Shown one piece after another: positions 52,308 through 61,329 of a stretch of 64,000 nucleotides of DNA (position 1 is the first letter of the stretch; each line of letters starts with the position of its first letter). This DNA is from Neorhizobium galegae bv. officinalis (GTDB lineage Bacteria; Pseudomonadota; Alphaproteobacteria; Rhizobiales; Rhizobiaceae): NCBI GenBank assembly GCA_000985875.1, contig CCRI01000001.1:434001-498000 (forward strand). Reading direction: 5' to 3'. The notes under the pieces are model-generated. The model saw only the letters and a program-made list of their open reading frames with translations, did not search any database and had not been told where the DNA came from. Made by a program: the position numbers and the translations under genes.

Positions 52308-54359
52308 ATGGATGACAATAACGACCTTTTTGCCGATTTGCCGGTGACAGCCAAGGCGGTCGCCGTCGAACCTGCGCCCGCCCTCAAGGCGGAACCTTCG
52401 ACACCGCGCCCAGCACCGACGACTTTGTCCGGCGACGACTACGGCGCCTCCTCGATCCGTGTGCTCGAGGGCCTGGAGCCGGTCCGCATGCGCCCCGGCA
52501 TGTATATCGGCGGCACTGACGAGAAGGCGATGCATCACCTCTTCGCCGAAGTCATCGACAATTCGATGGACGAAGCGGTTGCAGGCCATGCGGACTTCAT
52601 CGACGTCCATCTCGATGCCGAGGGTTTCCTGACCGTCACCGACAACGGTCGCGGCATCCCTGTCGAGAATCACCCCCAGGTGCCCGGCAAGTCGACGCTC
52701 GAAGTGATCATGACCAAGCTGCATGCGGGCGGTAAGTTCGACGGCAAGGCCTATGAGACCTCAGGCGGTCTGCACGGCGTCGGGGTTTCCGTCGTCAACG
52801 CGCTGTCCGATCTTCTCGAGGTGGAAGTCGCCCGCAATCGAAAACTCTACCGCCAGCGCTTTTCGCGCGGCGTGCCGCAGGGCGGCCTGGAGGAACTGGG
52901 CGACGTCCACAACCGCCGTGGCACCAGGGTGCGCTTCCATCCCGACCCGCAGATCTTCGGCGACCACGCGAAATTCGATGCCGGCCGCATCTTCCGCATG
53001 GCGCGTTCCAAGGCCTATCTGTTCGGCGGCGTCGAGATCCGCTGGAGCTGCGATCCGGGCATGCTGGCCCCCGGCGGCGACATCCCGGAAAAGGCGGTCT
53101 TCCACTTCCCGGGCGGCCTCAAGGATTATCTCTCCGCCACGCTCGGCAAGGATTTCACCGTCACCCGCGAAATCTTCGCCGGCCGCACTGAAAAGACCGG
53201 CGGCCACGGCGCGATGGAATGGGCGATCACCTGGTATGGTGGCGATCCGGAACTGCATTCCTATTGCAACACCATCCCGACGCCTGAAGGCGGCACCCAT
53301 GAGGCGGGCCTGCGCATCGCGCTGACCAAGGGCCTCAAGAACTACGCGGACCTGACCCAGAACAAGCGTGCGAAGGACATCACCACCGATGACGTGATGA
53401 TCTCGGCGGTCGGCATGCTGTCGGTCTTCATCCGCGAGCCGGAATTCGTCGGCCAGACCAAGGACAAGCTCGCGACCGTCGAAGCCCAGCGCATCGTCGA
53501 AAACATCCTGCGCGATCCCTTTGACCATTACCTCGCGGGCAATCCCGCCGAGGCCGCAAAGCTTCTCGAATGGGTGATCGAACGCTCCGAAGAGCGCATG
53601 CGCCGCCGCAAGGAGAAGGAAGTCAACCGCAAGACGGCGGTGCGCAAGCTGCGCCTGCCCGGCAAGCTCGCCGACTGCTCGCAGAACACCGCGGAGGGTG
53701 CGGAACTCTTCATCGTCGAAGGTGACTCGGCAGGTGGCTCCGCCAAGCAGGGCCGCAACCGCGCCAACCAGGCCATCCTGCCCTTGCGTGGAAAAATCCT
53801 CAACGTCGGCAGCGCCAGCCGCGAAAAGCTGTCCGCCAACCAGCAGATCGCCGATCTCATCCAGGCGCTCGGCTGCGGCACCCGGACAAAATACCGCGAG
53901 GAAGACCTCCGTTACGAGCGCATCATCATCATGACCGATGCGGACGTCGACGGCGCCCATATCGCCTCGCTGCTGATCACCTTCTTCTATCAGGAGATGC
54001 CGGAACTCATCCGCGGCAACCATCTCTATCTGGCGGTGCCGCCGCTCTACGTCCTGCGCCAGGGCGGCAAGACAGTGTACGCCCGCGACGACGCCCACCG
54101 GGCGGAACTGATGGAAACGGTGTTCAAGGGCAAGAAGGTCGAGATCGGCCGCTTCAAAGGCCTCGGCGAAATGATGGCGGCGCAGCTGAAGGAAACGACG
54201 ATGGATCCTGCCCATCGCACGCTGCTGCGCATTTCGATCGACGACGTGGATTTCGAAGGCACGCGGGAAGCCGTCGATAATTTGATGGGCACCAAGGCGG
54301 ATGCCCGCTTCCGCTTCATCCAGGAACGCGCGGCGTTTGCCGAAAACCTCGATATCTGA
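52308..54359 (+). CDS. parE: DNA topoisomerase IV subunit B (ParE)
   Basis: The 683-residue ATPase subunit of topoisomerase IV, with ParC, unlinks daughter chromosomes. The GHKL ATPase domain shows EVIDNSMDEAVAGHADFI near residue 80, TDNGRGIPV near 110 and GGLHGVGVSVVNALS near 152. The TOPRIM domain reads EGDSAGGSAKQGRNRANQAILPLRGKILNV near 472 and TDADVDGAHI near 545. I start at 52308; ATGs at 52263 and 52257 are possible, and the frame to 52098 is unlikely. ParE-type features and the separate gyrA indicate topoisomerase IV rather than gyrase B. Confidence 0.92.
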   Translation: MDDNNDLFADLPVTAKAVAVEPAPALKAEPSTPRPAPTTLSGDDYGASSIRVLEGLEPVRMRPGMYIGGTDEKAMHHLFAEVIDNSMDEAVAGHADFIDVHLDAEGFLTVTDNGRGIPVENHPQVPGKSTLEVIMTKLHAGGKFDGKAYETSGGLHGVGVSVVNALSDLLEVEVARNRKLYRQRFSRGVPQGGLEELGDVHNRRGTRVRFHPDPQIFGDHAKFDAGRIFRMARSKAYLFGGVEIRWSCDPGMLAPGGDIPEKAVFHFPGGLKDYLSATLGKDFTVTREIFAGRTEKTGGHGAMEWAITWYGGDPELHSYCNTIPTPEGGTHEAGLRIALTKGLKNYADLTQNKRAKDITTDDVMISAVGMLSVFIREPEFVGQTKDKLATVEAQRIVENILRDPFDHYLAGNPAEAAKLLEWVIERSEERMRRRKEKEVNRKTAVRKLRLPGKLADCSQNTAEGAELFIVEGDSAGGSAKQGRNRANQAILPLRGKILNVGSASREKLSANQQIADLIQALGCGTRTKYREEDLRYERIIIMTDADVDGAHIASLLITFFYQEMPELIRGNHLYLAVPPLYVLRQGGKTVYARDDAHRAELMETVFKGKKVEIGRFKGLGEMMAAQLKETTMDPAHRTLLRISIDDVDFEGTREAVDNLMGTKADARFRFIQERAAFAENLDI

Positions 54360-54375
54360 GCCGGACTTCCGGCTC
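54358..54375 (+). terminator. Hairpin at the end of parE, weak terminator
   Basis: GAGCCGG-ACTT-CCGGCTC overlaps the parE stop codon and lies between the convergent parE and bacteriophytochrome genes. There is no U-tract. Confidence 0.4.
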
Positions 54376-54393
54376 GGATACTTCCGGTTTGAT

Positions 54394-56952
54394 TCATGAA
54401 AGTGGGTTTCGTTCGCCGAGCACCTTGGTAACGGCGCCGATCAATGCGGTCGCCTCATAAGGCTTGAGGACGACAGGCGCCGAAAAGCTTGCCGGGATGA
54501 TCGACTTGTCGCTGTAGCCGGTCGCGAAAATGAACGGAATGTCCCGGCGGATCAGCTCCTCGGCGATCGGCAGCGATGTACCGGAGCCGAGATTGACGTC
54601 GAGGATCGCAACGTCGAACCTGAAATCCTTGAGCTTGCGGAACGCGTCGGCGACAGAGGGCGTCGTCGTCACCTTGTCGATGCCATGCTCGGCAAGCATT
54701 GCTTCCACGTCCGCGGCGATCAGCATCTGGTCCTCCACCAACAGAAATTCGAGGTCCTGCAGCCGCGGCATGGCCATGTCGTGGCCAACGGCGCTGTCGC
54801 TCTCCTCGGCTTCGACCTCCGCCAGTTCCTCATCGCCGTGGATGTGTTTCGACGGTACCAGGAAACGCGCGGTCACCCCTTCGGGCGGATACTCGATCTT
54901 CGCCTCGCCCTCCAGCTCATAAGGCACGCTGCGGGTGATAAGGACGCTGCCGAAACCGGCTCGTGACGGCAGTTTTACCGGCGGCCCGCCAGTTTCGGTC
55001 CAGACGAGTTCGCAATCGTAGTTTGGCAGCCGTCGCCACTCGACGTCCAGCCGTCCGCCGTTGACGGAGAGCGAACCGTATTTGGCCGCATTGGTCGACA
55101 TCTCGTGCAATACCAGCGCCATCACCGAAAAGGCGCGGCTGTCGAGCCATATGCGCGGACCCTTGAGTGTGACGCTGCGGGTCCCCTCCCTGTAGGGCTT
55201 CAGCTCCGCTTCCAGAAGATCCGACAGCACGCCGCCGTCGCCGCCGCGCACGACCTGGTCATGGGCGAAGGCAAGCGCCTGGATGCGTCCCTTCAGCGAG
55301 CCGACATAATCCTTGAGGCTGACCTCGGCATCGACCGAATGTCCGACCAGCGCCTTGATCACCGCAAGAATGTTCTTGACCCGGTGGTTGAGTTCCTCGT
55401 TCAGCATCCGCTGGCGCACGTCCGCCTTGCCGCGTTCGTCGGCCAGCAGTTCGTTGTGGTGGAGGACAACCTCGACAAGCACGGCGCGGATCGCATCGGC
55501 GATCTCGCGGTCCGCATCGGTCCAGGGCTGGGCCTGCTGATGCACCATCTCCTTCCAGATGGCGAAACTCTTGCGGGGCGTCAGTCGGTCTCCGAGCGGC
55601 CCGGTCGCGTAGGATTTTTCAGGGTTGCCCGCCCATTCGAGCGTCTGCACCATTTCCCGGCGGAAGAAGAACAGGTAGTCGCGCGGTCTCTGCGAAAGCG
55701 GAATGGCCAGCACGCCGCAGATCGTGTCCGGAGAAATGCGCAACTCCGGCAGATCCACCGAGAGCTGGAAGCTGGACCAGATCCTGCCGCCCGCGACACC
55801 GCCGACCAGTTCGGCAAGCTCTGCTATCAGGTCCTGCGGCGGCACGGCTCCGTCGCCTGTCCATACGCCGTCGAGCAACAGGCCGACGCCGTCGCAGGTC
55901 AGCATCTGGCTGAATTCCCCAAGCGAACTGCGCAGCAGGCCGGTGATGTCGGCGTGATGGGAGGCGGCCTGCAGGAAGCGGTCGAGCGACCGTCGCGCCT
56001 GTCCCGCGGTCTCCATGAGCTGCCGCTGTTTCAATGCGCTCAGATGCAGCGAGAAAAACTCACCGAAGGTTTCCGCCGCCACCCGTTGCGGCATCGAGAG
56101 CACTTTCGGAGAATAATGGTGGCAGGCGATCAGGCCCCAGAGTTCGTCGTCCACCACGACCGAGATCGACATCGAAGCCGCGACGCCCATGTTGCGCAGA
56201 TATTCGCAATGGACGGGCGAAACGCTGCGCAGGTGCGCGAAGGATAGATCGAGCGCCTCGCCTGTCTCGTCGGCTTCCGGCACGATCGCGATGCGCGGGT
56301 TGCTGGCGTCGGAAATCACCCGGACGGTGTTCTTGACGTAAAGCGCGCGGGCCTGTTTCGGGATGTCGCCTGCCGGGAAATACTGGCCCTTGAAGCTTTC
56401 GAGGTCGCGCCTCTTGTATTCGCTGACGACTTTTCCGGCGCCGTCCTCCTCGAAACGGTAGATCATCACCCGGTCGTAGCCGAGCATGGCATAGATCAGT
56501 CGCGCCGAGCTTTCGATCAGCCGGTCGAGGCTGGCGACGTTGCGGATGCGGCTGATCAGCATGCGCGCCACTTCGAGCGGCTGGTCGGAATCGGTCGATG
56601 CCGGCTCGAACTCCAGGATCACCTTTGATTCGAAACGATGGATCGCGACGTCGAAAGCGGCTCCCGAGGCAAACCTGAGGCCATGCCGAAGCGCCGGTCT
56701 CGCCGGGTTGTCGGACGTGGCGAGCGCATTGCGCAATGTGTGCGCCGCCTCCCCGCCAACGATCTCCTCCAGTCGCCGGCCGTTGATGTTTCCCGTGATC
56801 GAAAGCATGTCCGCCACATTGGCGGAATGTTGTACGATTTCCGCGCCGGCGGCGTCGCAAGCGATGAGGCATCCATGCGGTTGAATGCTGCCTGGGATAT
56901 GGATCGGCTCTCGGTCGCAATTGCTAAGGTCGACCGCATCCCTGTGAGGCAT
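54394..56952 (-). CDS. Bacteriophytochrome histidine kinase with C-terminal receiver domain (Agp2-like)
   Basis: The 852-residue photoreceptor has a PAS-GAF-PHY sensor (residues about 1-500), an HWE/HisKA_2 kinase and a receiver domain. The biliverdin-binding Cys is Cys12 in NCDREPIHIPG. GAF carries FPAGDIPKQARALY (usual PASDIP is PAGDIP) and VSPVHCEYLRNMG with the conserved His; PHY has LTPRKSFAIWKE. The kinase has EELNHRVKNILAVIKAL near 540 with the phospho-His. The receiver (about 735-850) has LLVEDQ, the phospho-acceptor in ILDVNLG and LKPY. Thus light controls an internal phosphorelay. I use the ATG at 56952, with an AGGGA site. Confidence 0.92.
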   Translation of the reverse strand: MPHRDAVDLSNCDREPIHIPGSIQPHGCLIACDAAGAEIVQHSANVADMLSITGNINGRRLEEIVGGEAAHTLRNALATSDNPARPALRHGLRFASGAAFDVAIHRFESKVILEFEPASTDSDQPLEVARMLISRIRNVASLDRLIESSARLIYAMLGYDRVMIYRFEEDGAGKVVSEYKRRDLESFKGQYFPAGDIPKQARALYVKNTVRVISDASNPRIAIVPEADETGEALDLSFAHLRSVSPVHCEYLRNMGVAASMSISVVVDDELWGLIACHHYSPKVLSMPQRVAAETFGEFFSLHLSALKQRQLMETAGQARRSLDRFLQAASHHADITGLLRSSLGEFSQMLTCDGVGLLLDGVWTGDGAVPPQDLIAELAELVGGVAGGRIWSSFQLSVDLPELRISPDTICGVLAIPLSQRPRDYLFFFRREMVQTLEWAGNPEKSYATGPLGDRLTPRKSFAIWKEMVHQQAQPWTDADREIADAIRAVLVEVVLHHNELLADERGKADVRQRMLNEELNHRVKNILAVIKALVGHSVDAEVSLKDYVGSLKGRIQALAFAHDQVVRGGDGGVLSDLLEAELKPYREGTRSVTLKGPRIWLDSRAFSVMALVLHEMSTNAAKYGSLSVNGGRLDVEWRRLPNYDCELVWTETGGPPVKLPSRAGFGSVLITRSVPYELEGEAKIEYPPEGVTARFLVPSKHIHGDEELAEVEAEESDSAVGHDMAMPRLQDLEFLLVEDQMLIAADVEAMLAEHGIDKVTTTPSVADAFRKLKDFRFDVAILDVNLGSGTSLPIAEELIRRDIPFIFATGYSDKSIIPASFSAPVVLKPYEATALIGAVTKVLGERNPLS

Positions 56953-57054
56953 ATTACAAGTCCCTGAAGACAGTCCGACCAATACAATGGGGACAGCAGA
57001 CGCTTCGGCATCCTTGAGGTTAGGAAAAACTTCATCAAGAAGGTTTGCAGCATA

Positions 57055-57073
57055 CTTCCGGCTCTGCCGGAAG
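57055..57073. promoter_or_regulatory. Inverted repeat between the bacteriophytochrome and permease genes
   Basis: CTTCCGGC-TCT-GCCGGAAG is a perfect 8-bp inverted repeat in the 252-base divergent region. It could be an operator for either gene. Confidence 0.35.
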
Positions 57074-57204
57074 GTGATTTCATATTTCTATCGCATCTGC
57101 CGTCTAGGGCAAGGAGTAAGCTTCCTTTTAATGGATGACGCATTAGTCTTGTACCCGTGAACCTCATAAGCCATATGATGGTGAAAATGAAAAAAGGAAA
57201 TTCG

Positions 57205-58425
57205 GTGAGCGGAAATAACGATCGCAAGGGCCCGAAAGAGCCGCGCTGGCTTGGGCCAGTCGCACCGAGCAGGGTCGCGCTCATCCCGCCGATCTCCGCT
57301 GCTCGCTGGCTTCTCGTGCTTGTCGCCGCTGCCGGCATCTATTTCTTCCACGGATTCCTGGTTCCGGTTCTCGCCGCCCTTGTCATCGGCTTTGCAAGCT
57401 GGCCCCTTTATCGGGAACTGCTGCGCCGGATCGGCGGCAACACGACCATCGGTGCCTCGCTCGCCATCATCTTCATCCTGACCTTCCTGATCGTGCCGAT
57501 CGGCATCGCCATCTCCTATACGATCGGCGAAGTGCGCCAGTGGATCATGTGGGCGGCCGAAGTGAACCGTTTCGGAGCGCCGCCTCCCGCATGGATCACC
57601 GGGCTTCCCTGGGTCGGGGAATGGCTCGGCATCCAGTGGGTCCAGCATGTGGGCTCGCCTGGCGCTGTCGGCGAACTCATCCAGATCGTGTCGGGCGCCA
57701 ATATCGGCAATATCTACCGCGCCATCGTGGCGGCAGGCGACGGCGCCTTCCATCTGGTGCTGACGCTCCTCTTCATGCTGATCGCGCTGTTCTTCGTCTA
57801 TCGCGACGGCGGTTCCTTCAGCGAGCAGATCGACCTTCTCGGCGAACGCATCCTGCCAACCCGGTGGGAGCGGATTTCGCGTGTCGTCCCGAGGACGATC
57901 AGCTCCACCGTGACCGGTCAGACGCTGATTGCGATTGGCGAAGGCATCGTCCTCGGCATAGCCTACTGGATCGCCGGCGTCCCCTCGCCCGTCACCCTCG
58001 GCGTATTGACCGGCCTGATGGCGCTGATCCCGGGCGGCGCACCGCTGTCTTTCTCGCTGATCTCGTTCTACCTGGTTGCCAATGGCGCCTACGTCGCCGG
58101 TGGCGCTCTTTTCGTCTGGGGTACGGTCGAACTGTTCATCGTCGACAAGACGCTTCGGCCCCGCCTGGTCGGCGGCCCGATCAAGCTCCCGTTCCTGCCG
58201 ACATTCTTCGGCCTCGTCGGCGGCGTCAGCACCATGGGCTTCCTCGGCCTGTTCATCGGCCCGGTCCTGATGGCGCTGCTCGTCTCGATCTGGCGCGAAT
58301 GGATCCGGGAAGTGAAGATGGCCGATGTGACCGAGATCGAATCGGCCGATTTGGCCAAGGGGCCGGCGACATCTCCCGACCTTCCGCCCGATCTTCCCGT
58401 GGTCAGGAAAGTCTCTTCTCCATGA
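57205..58425 (+). CDS. AI-2E family transporter (PerM/UPF0118)
   Basis: The 406-residue protein has about eight membrane helices and the AI-2E/PerM fold: FFHGFLVPVLAALVIGFASWPLYREL near residue 48, LFMLIALFFVYRDGG near 190, and the conserved segment GVLTGLMALIPGGAPLSFSLISF near 265. Some homologues export autoinducer-2; others are proton/sodium permeases, so no substrate is claimed. I start at GTG 57205, which has AAAAGGA 6 bases upstream; ATG 57187 is possible. It ends inside the overlap with the frameshifted GNAT gene. It is divergent from the phytochrome. Confidence 0.87.
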   Translation: MSGNNDRKGPKEPRWLGPVAPSRVALIPPISAARWLLVLVAAAGIYFFHGFLVPVLAALVIGFASWPLYRELLRRIGGNTTIGASLAIIFILTFLIVPIGIAISYTIGEVRQWIMWAAEVNRFGAPPPAWITGLPWVGEWLGIQWVQHVGSPGAVGELIQIVSGANIGNIYRAIVAAGDGAFHLVLTLLFMLIALFFVYRDGGSFSEQIDLLGERILPTRWERISRVVPRTISSTVTGQTLIAIGEGIVLGIAYWIAGVPSPVTLGVLTGLMALIPGGAPLSFSLISFYLVANGAYVAGGALFVWGTVELFIVDKTLRPRLVGGPIKLPFLPTFFGLVGGVSTMGFLGLFIGPVLMALLVSIWREWIREVKMADVTEIESADLAKGPATSPDLPPDLPVVRKVSSP

Positions 58426-58862
58426 AGACGCTCAGCGGATTGGGCCGGTAGTTCGAAAACGGCCCGATCTCTGAAAAGCCGTAGGCGCGATAAAGCCCGA
58501 TCGCCTGGCGGTTGATGGATGCCAGTCTCCAGCCGGATCGCCGACAGGTGAAGCTCGCGGCCGCGTTCCAGGATCGCATCCATCAGTCGCTTGCCGAGTT
58601 TCAGCCCCCGCGCCGCCTCGTCGACGAACATCCGTTTGATCTCACCGGTGCCGTCGCCCGCCTCGACCAATGCGCCGCAGCCCAAAATCGCGTCTCCATC
58701 GCGCGCGACGAAGAAGGAAACGCCGGGACCCTCGAGTGTCGCGACGTCCACCATATGATTGCTCTCGGCGGGATAAAGCGAGGCCGCATAGGCGTCGGAG
58801 AGTTCAAGAAGCTTCAGCACGCCCGCCTGGCGCGGCGGTTCGATCGCTATCGTGACGGTCAT
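58403..58862 (-). pseudogene. GNAT family N-acetyltransferase, frameshifted
   Basis: A 150-residue acetyltransferase is interrupted. The N-terminal part from ATG 58862 has the acetyl-CoA loop VDEAARGLKLGKRLMDAIL and reads to SAIRLETGIHQP. Normal sequence then continues in another frame as AIGLYRAYGFSEIGPFSNYRP... to a TGA at 58403. The switch near 58503-58518 fits a single extra base. Without it, the frame runs on to 58089 through sequence of the opposing permease gene. It overlaps that gene by 23 bases at their 3' ends. It is either a pseudogene or a sequencing error. Confidence 0.85.
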
Positions 58863-58982
58863 TTCTGCCTCTGGGAGCTTTGGTACGAGCAGGGCTTAGC
58901 GGATGCGGCATGTGTGCGAAACCTGCCTTGGTCGGGTCAAGATTGTCCGATCTAAATCATCCACCACATTCCAGGGGACGAC

Positions 58983-59426
58983 ATGAATTCCGCACTGATT
59001 GTCATGACCATTCTCGGCTGCAACGACGCCGGAACGGACTGCCACTATATTGCCACTGCCGAAAATCGTTGGCCCAGCATCGAACTCTGCAACGCGGTGT
59101 CGGAGCAACAGTTGTCCGGTTATGCCAACCAGCCCTATCGGATGCTCATCGCCGTCTGCCAGAAGCCGGAAGCCGCCGAGATCGCCAATGCGCCGGTGCC
59201 GCAGGCTCGACCCGAGACGCCGCAGCCCGCGCCATCCGCGCAACCAGCGCCTGTGATCGCCCAGGAACCGGTGACGCAGCAGGAAAAGGAAACGCTTGCG
59301 GGCCGCGCCATACAGCGGGTCAAGACCGTGCTGCCGACGACCGAAGGCGTGAAGACGCTGATGACCAGTCCGGTGCGGCTGGTCGAGAACGGCTATTCCT
59401 GGGTCGCCAAGAAATTCCAGCGCTAA
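58983..59426 (+). CDS. Hypothetical protein with Pro/Ala-rich linker (147 aa)
   Basis: The 147-residue product has a hydrophobic N-terminus (MNSALIVMTILGCNDAGTDC) followed by an ordered region with four cysteines, a Pro/Ala/Gln-rich linker (residues about 70-95) and a basic helical tail (GRAIQRVKTVLP...YSWVAKKFQR). It may be a small envelope-associated protein. An AGGGGA site lies 6 bases before the ATG. I recognise no domain. It is convergent with the DUF2336 gene, with an 8-base gap. Confidence 0.75.
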   Translation: MNSALIVMTILGCNDAGTDCHYIATAENRWPSIELCNAVSEQQLSGYANQPYRMLIAVCQKPEAAEIANAPVPQARPETPQPAPSAQPAPVIAQEPVTQQEKETLAGRAIQRVKTVLPTTEGVKTLMTSPVRLVENGYSWVAKKFQR

Positions 59427-59434
59427 GCCGGCGG

Positions 59435-60562
59435 TTACGCCGCCAGCGACACTCCGTTCGCGTAGGACCGCGCGCTGAGCCGGACTTCCAGACGATGCAG
59501 CTTCTCGATCATGTCGAGGAGGTCGGAGACCGGCGAAAGCTGCATGTCCGACCGCTGGAACTTTTCGAGCAGCAGGCCGGCGATATTGTCGAGCGTGCCG
59601 GTCGCCGCCGCCTTGCGCCAGAGGAAAACCGCTTCGACGAAGACGGCGGCGATATCCCGTCCGAGACCCGAGGCTTCGAAGAGCGCCCGCACCGCATGCA
59701 TACGGCCGGTCGCAAGGATCGCCCTTACGCGACGGTCGTCGAGCCCGGAAAGCGAAACCATCGCGCCCGCGAAAAAATCGACCTTGCCGCTGCAGAGCGC
59801 ATGGATGAGAAAGGCGGGCGTCAGCCGTCCGGCGGTGCGCAAATGTTCGACCAGGCCGGGGATTTCGTCCTGCAGCACGGTGCCGGCGATGGCGACGGCC
59901 GCAGCCTCTCCTGCCTCGCGGGTCATATGCTCGATCCGCGCCGGCGCCATGCTGGTCCGCACCAGTCCGGAGCCGGCGAGCGCTGCGGTAATGTGGTTGA
60001 CGAGCATGTGGCGGGCGTCCGCGGGCAGCGCGTCGCGCTCCAGCAGAAGGTTGCGGATTTCGCAGCAATGCCCGAACCGCTCGGCGATCCGCCTGAGCGA
60101 AACCCGGGTGATCGAGGCGGTGTCGTTTTCGAGAAGGATGGTGACTTCGCATTCGTCGCCGATCTCGGCGATCGCGGCGGCAACCCCGCGCGAAAGGTTT
60201 GGCCTTGCGGCGATCATTCCCCGGGTCAGGCCGTCGCTGCGCCCGGCAAGATCGACGAGGTCGTTTTCGGTAAGTACGGGCGAACAGGCGATGACCGTGC
60301 AGGCGATCTCCGGCTGGTCTTCGGCAAGGCACACGATGATGGCCCGCGGCGCATCGGGGGAGTCCGCCAGAGCCTCCGCGAGCGCCAGGCGCACGTGCGG
60401 TGACGGGTCGTCGAGCAGGTAGGTCATGGCAAGGGCCGCGGCGCGATGCTGCTCGCCGCCCATGGGTGAGCGGAGATAGGCCCGGCCGAGAGCATTGGCG
60501 GCTTTCGCCCTCTCAGCCGTTCTTGCCGTTTCTGCCCAACGAAGAAATGCCTGTACGATCAC
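59435..60562 (-). CDS. DUF2336 domain-containing protein
   Basis: The 375-residue cytoplasmic protein consists of helical HEAT-like repeats and matches DUF2336, an alphaproteobacterial family often found near cell-cycle genes. Visible repeats include TYLLDDPSPHVRLALAEALADSPDAPRAI near residue 48, ITRVSLRRIAERFGHCCEIRNLLLERDALP near 152, and LDDRRVRAILATGRMHAVRALFEASGL near 274. No catalytic motif is seen. Its function is unknown. It is divergent from the CitE-like gene 98 bases away. Confidence 0.85.
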   Translation of the reverse strand: MIVQAFLRWAETARTAERAKAANALGRAYLRSPMGGEQHRAAALAMTYLLDDPSPHVRLALAEALADSPDAPRAIIVCLAEDQPEIACTVIACSPVLTENDLVDLAGRSDGLTRGMIAARPNLSRGVAAAIAEIGDECEVTILLENDTASITRVSLRRIAERFGHCCEIRNLLLERDALPADARHMLVNHITAALAGSGLVRTSMAPARIEHMTREAGEAAAVAIAGTVLQDEIPGLVEHLRTAGRLTPAFLIHALCSGKVDFFAGAMVSLSGLDDRRVRAILATGRMHAVRALFEASGLGRDIAAVFVEAVFLWRKAAATGTLDNIAGLLLEKFQRSDMQLSPVSDLLDMIEKLHRLEVRLSARSYANGVSLAA

Positions 60563-60660
60563 ACTCGGCCTCGACTACACATGCCAGTTCGGATCTGGCT
60601 GGCTTGATCAGTCACGCTAGTGCCAAAAAGTTTAAGATTGGTTCACCACGTTCCTTAACC

Positions 60661-61329
60661 ATGGCGAAGTCCTTGAAAATACGGTCCTGGCTTGTCGTTG
60701 AACCCTCTGCGAACGCCGAAACGGTCCATTCGGCCGGTGCGGACGTGACCGTGCTCGAGCTCGAGGATGCCCTTGATTCGCGGAATGCGATCGGTGAATT
60801 CTGCCGGGCATGGGCCGACTTGGCGCCGGCCGCGGACCTGTCGTTTCTCCTGCCGGCTTTCCCTTCGGCACGCACGGAGGCGGCCGTCGATCTCGCCATC
60901 CGACATGGCGCTGCCTCGGTCGTGCTCCGGGGCGCCCGCAACGGGGCCGACGTCCAGAGGCTCGACATGGCTTTGCGTGTCGCGGAGATCCATGCAGGGC
61001 TGGCGCCGGGCGAGACGCAGATCGTCGCGCTGGCTGATACGGCCGGCATCCTCGCCGCCCCCAGCTTCGAACGCTGCAGTAATCGTCTCGTGGCCCTCGG
61101 CTGGGAAGGCGGCTATGATCGCTTCTCCGATACCGCGCGTCTTGCGGCTGGAACCATCGCACTCACCGCCGCTGCCACGGGCATAGCGGCCATCGACGCC
61201 GTCTCGCCCGCGGGGGATGCGGCCGGCCTTCTGTCCGACTGCGAAAGAGCAAGAGCGAACGGCTTCTCCGGCAAGCTCTGCCGCAGCCTCGATCAAATTC
61301 CGATCATCAATCGGATTTTCAGCGTTTAG
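60661..61329 (+). CDS. Short HpcH/HpaI aldolase (CitE-like) protein, degenerate active site
   Basis: The 222-residue TIM-barrel-like protein resembles CitE/HpcH/HpaI lyases, with LELEDALDSRNAIGEF near residue 35 and LVALGWEGGYDRFSDTARLAAG near 143. It is 60-70 residues shorter than typical CitE. The metal-ligand motif IETA reads ADTAG, the GxDD motif is missing, and the end GFSGKLCRSLDQI lacks the usual IHP. It may be inactive, or have a different substrate. The ATG at 60661 is used because the frame upstream to 60400 crosses the divergent region. Its end overlaps the flavin reductase gene by 11 bases. Confidence 0.8.
   Translation: MAKSLKIRSWLVVEPSANAETVHSAGADVTVLELEDALDSRNAIGEFCRAWADLAPAADLSFLLPAFPSARTEAAVDLAIRHGAASVVLRGARNGADVQRLDMALRVAEIHAGLAPGETQIVALADTAGILAAPSFERCSNRLVALGWEGGYDRFSDTARLAAGTIALTAAATGIAAIDAVSPAGDAAGLLSDCERARANGFSGKLCRSLDQIPIINRIFSV

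Noticed and set aside
60600..60660. CtrA-like TTAA half-sites before the CitE-like gene
   Set aside because: TTAA occurs twice but not with the 7-base spacing of the CtrA consensus.
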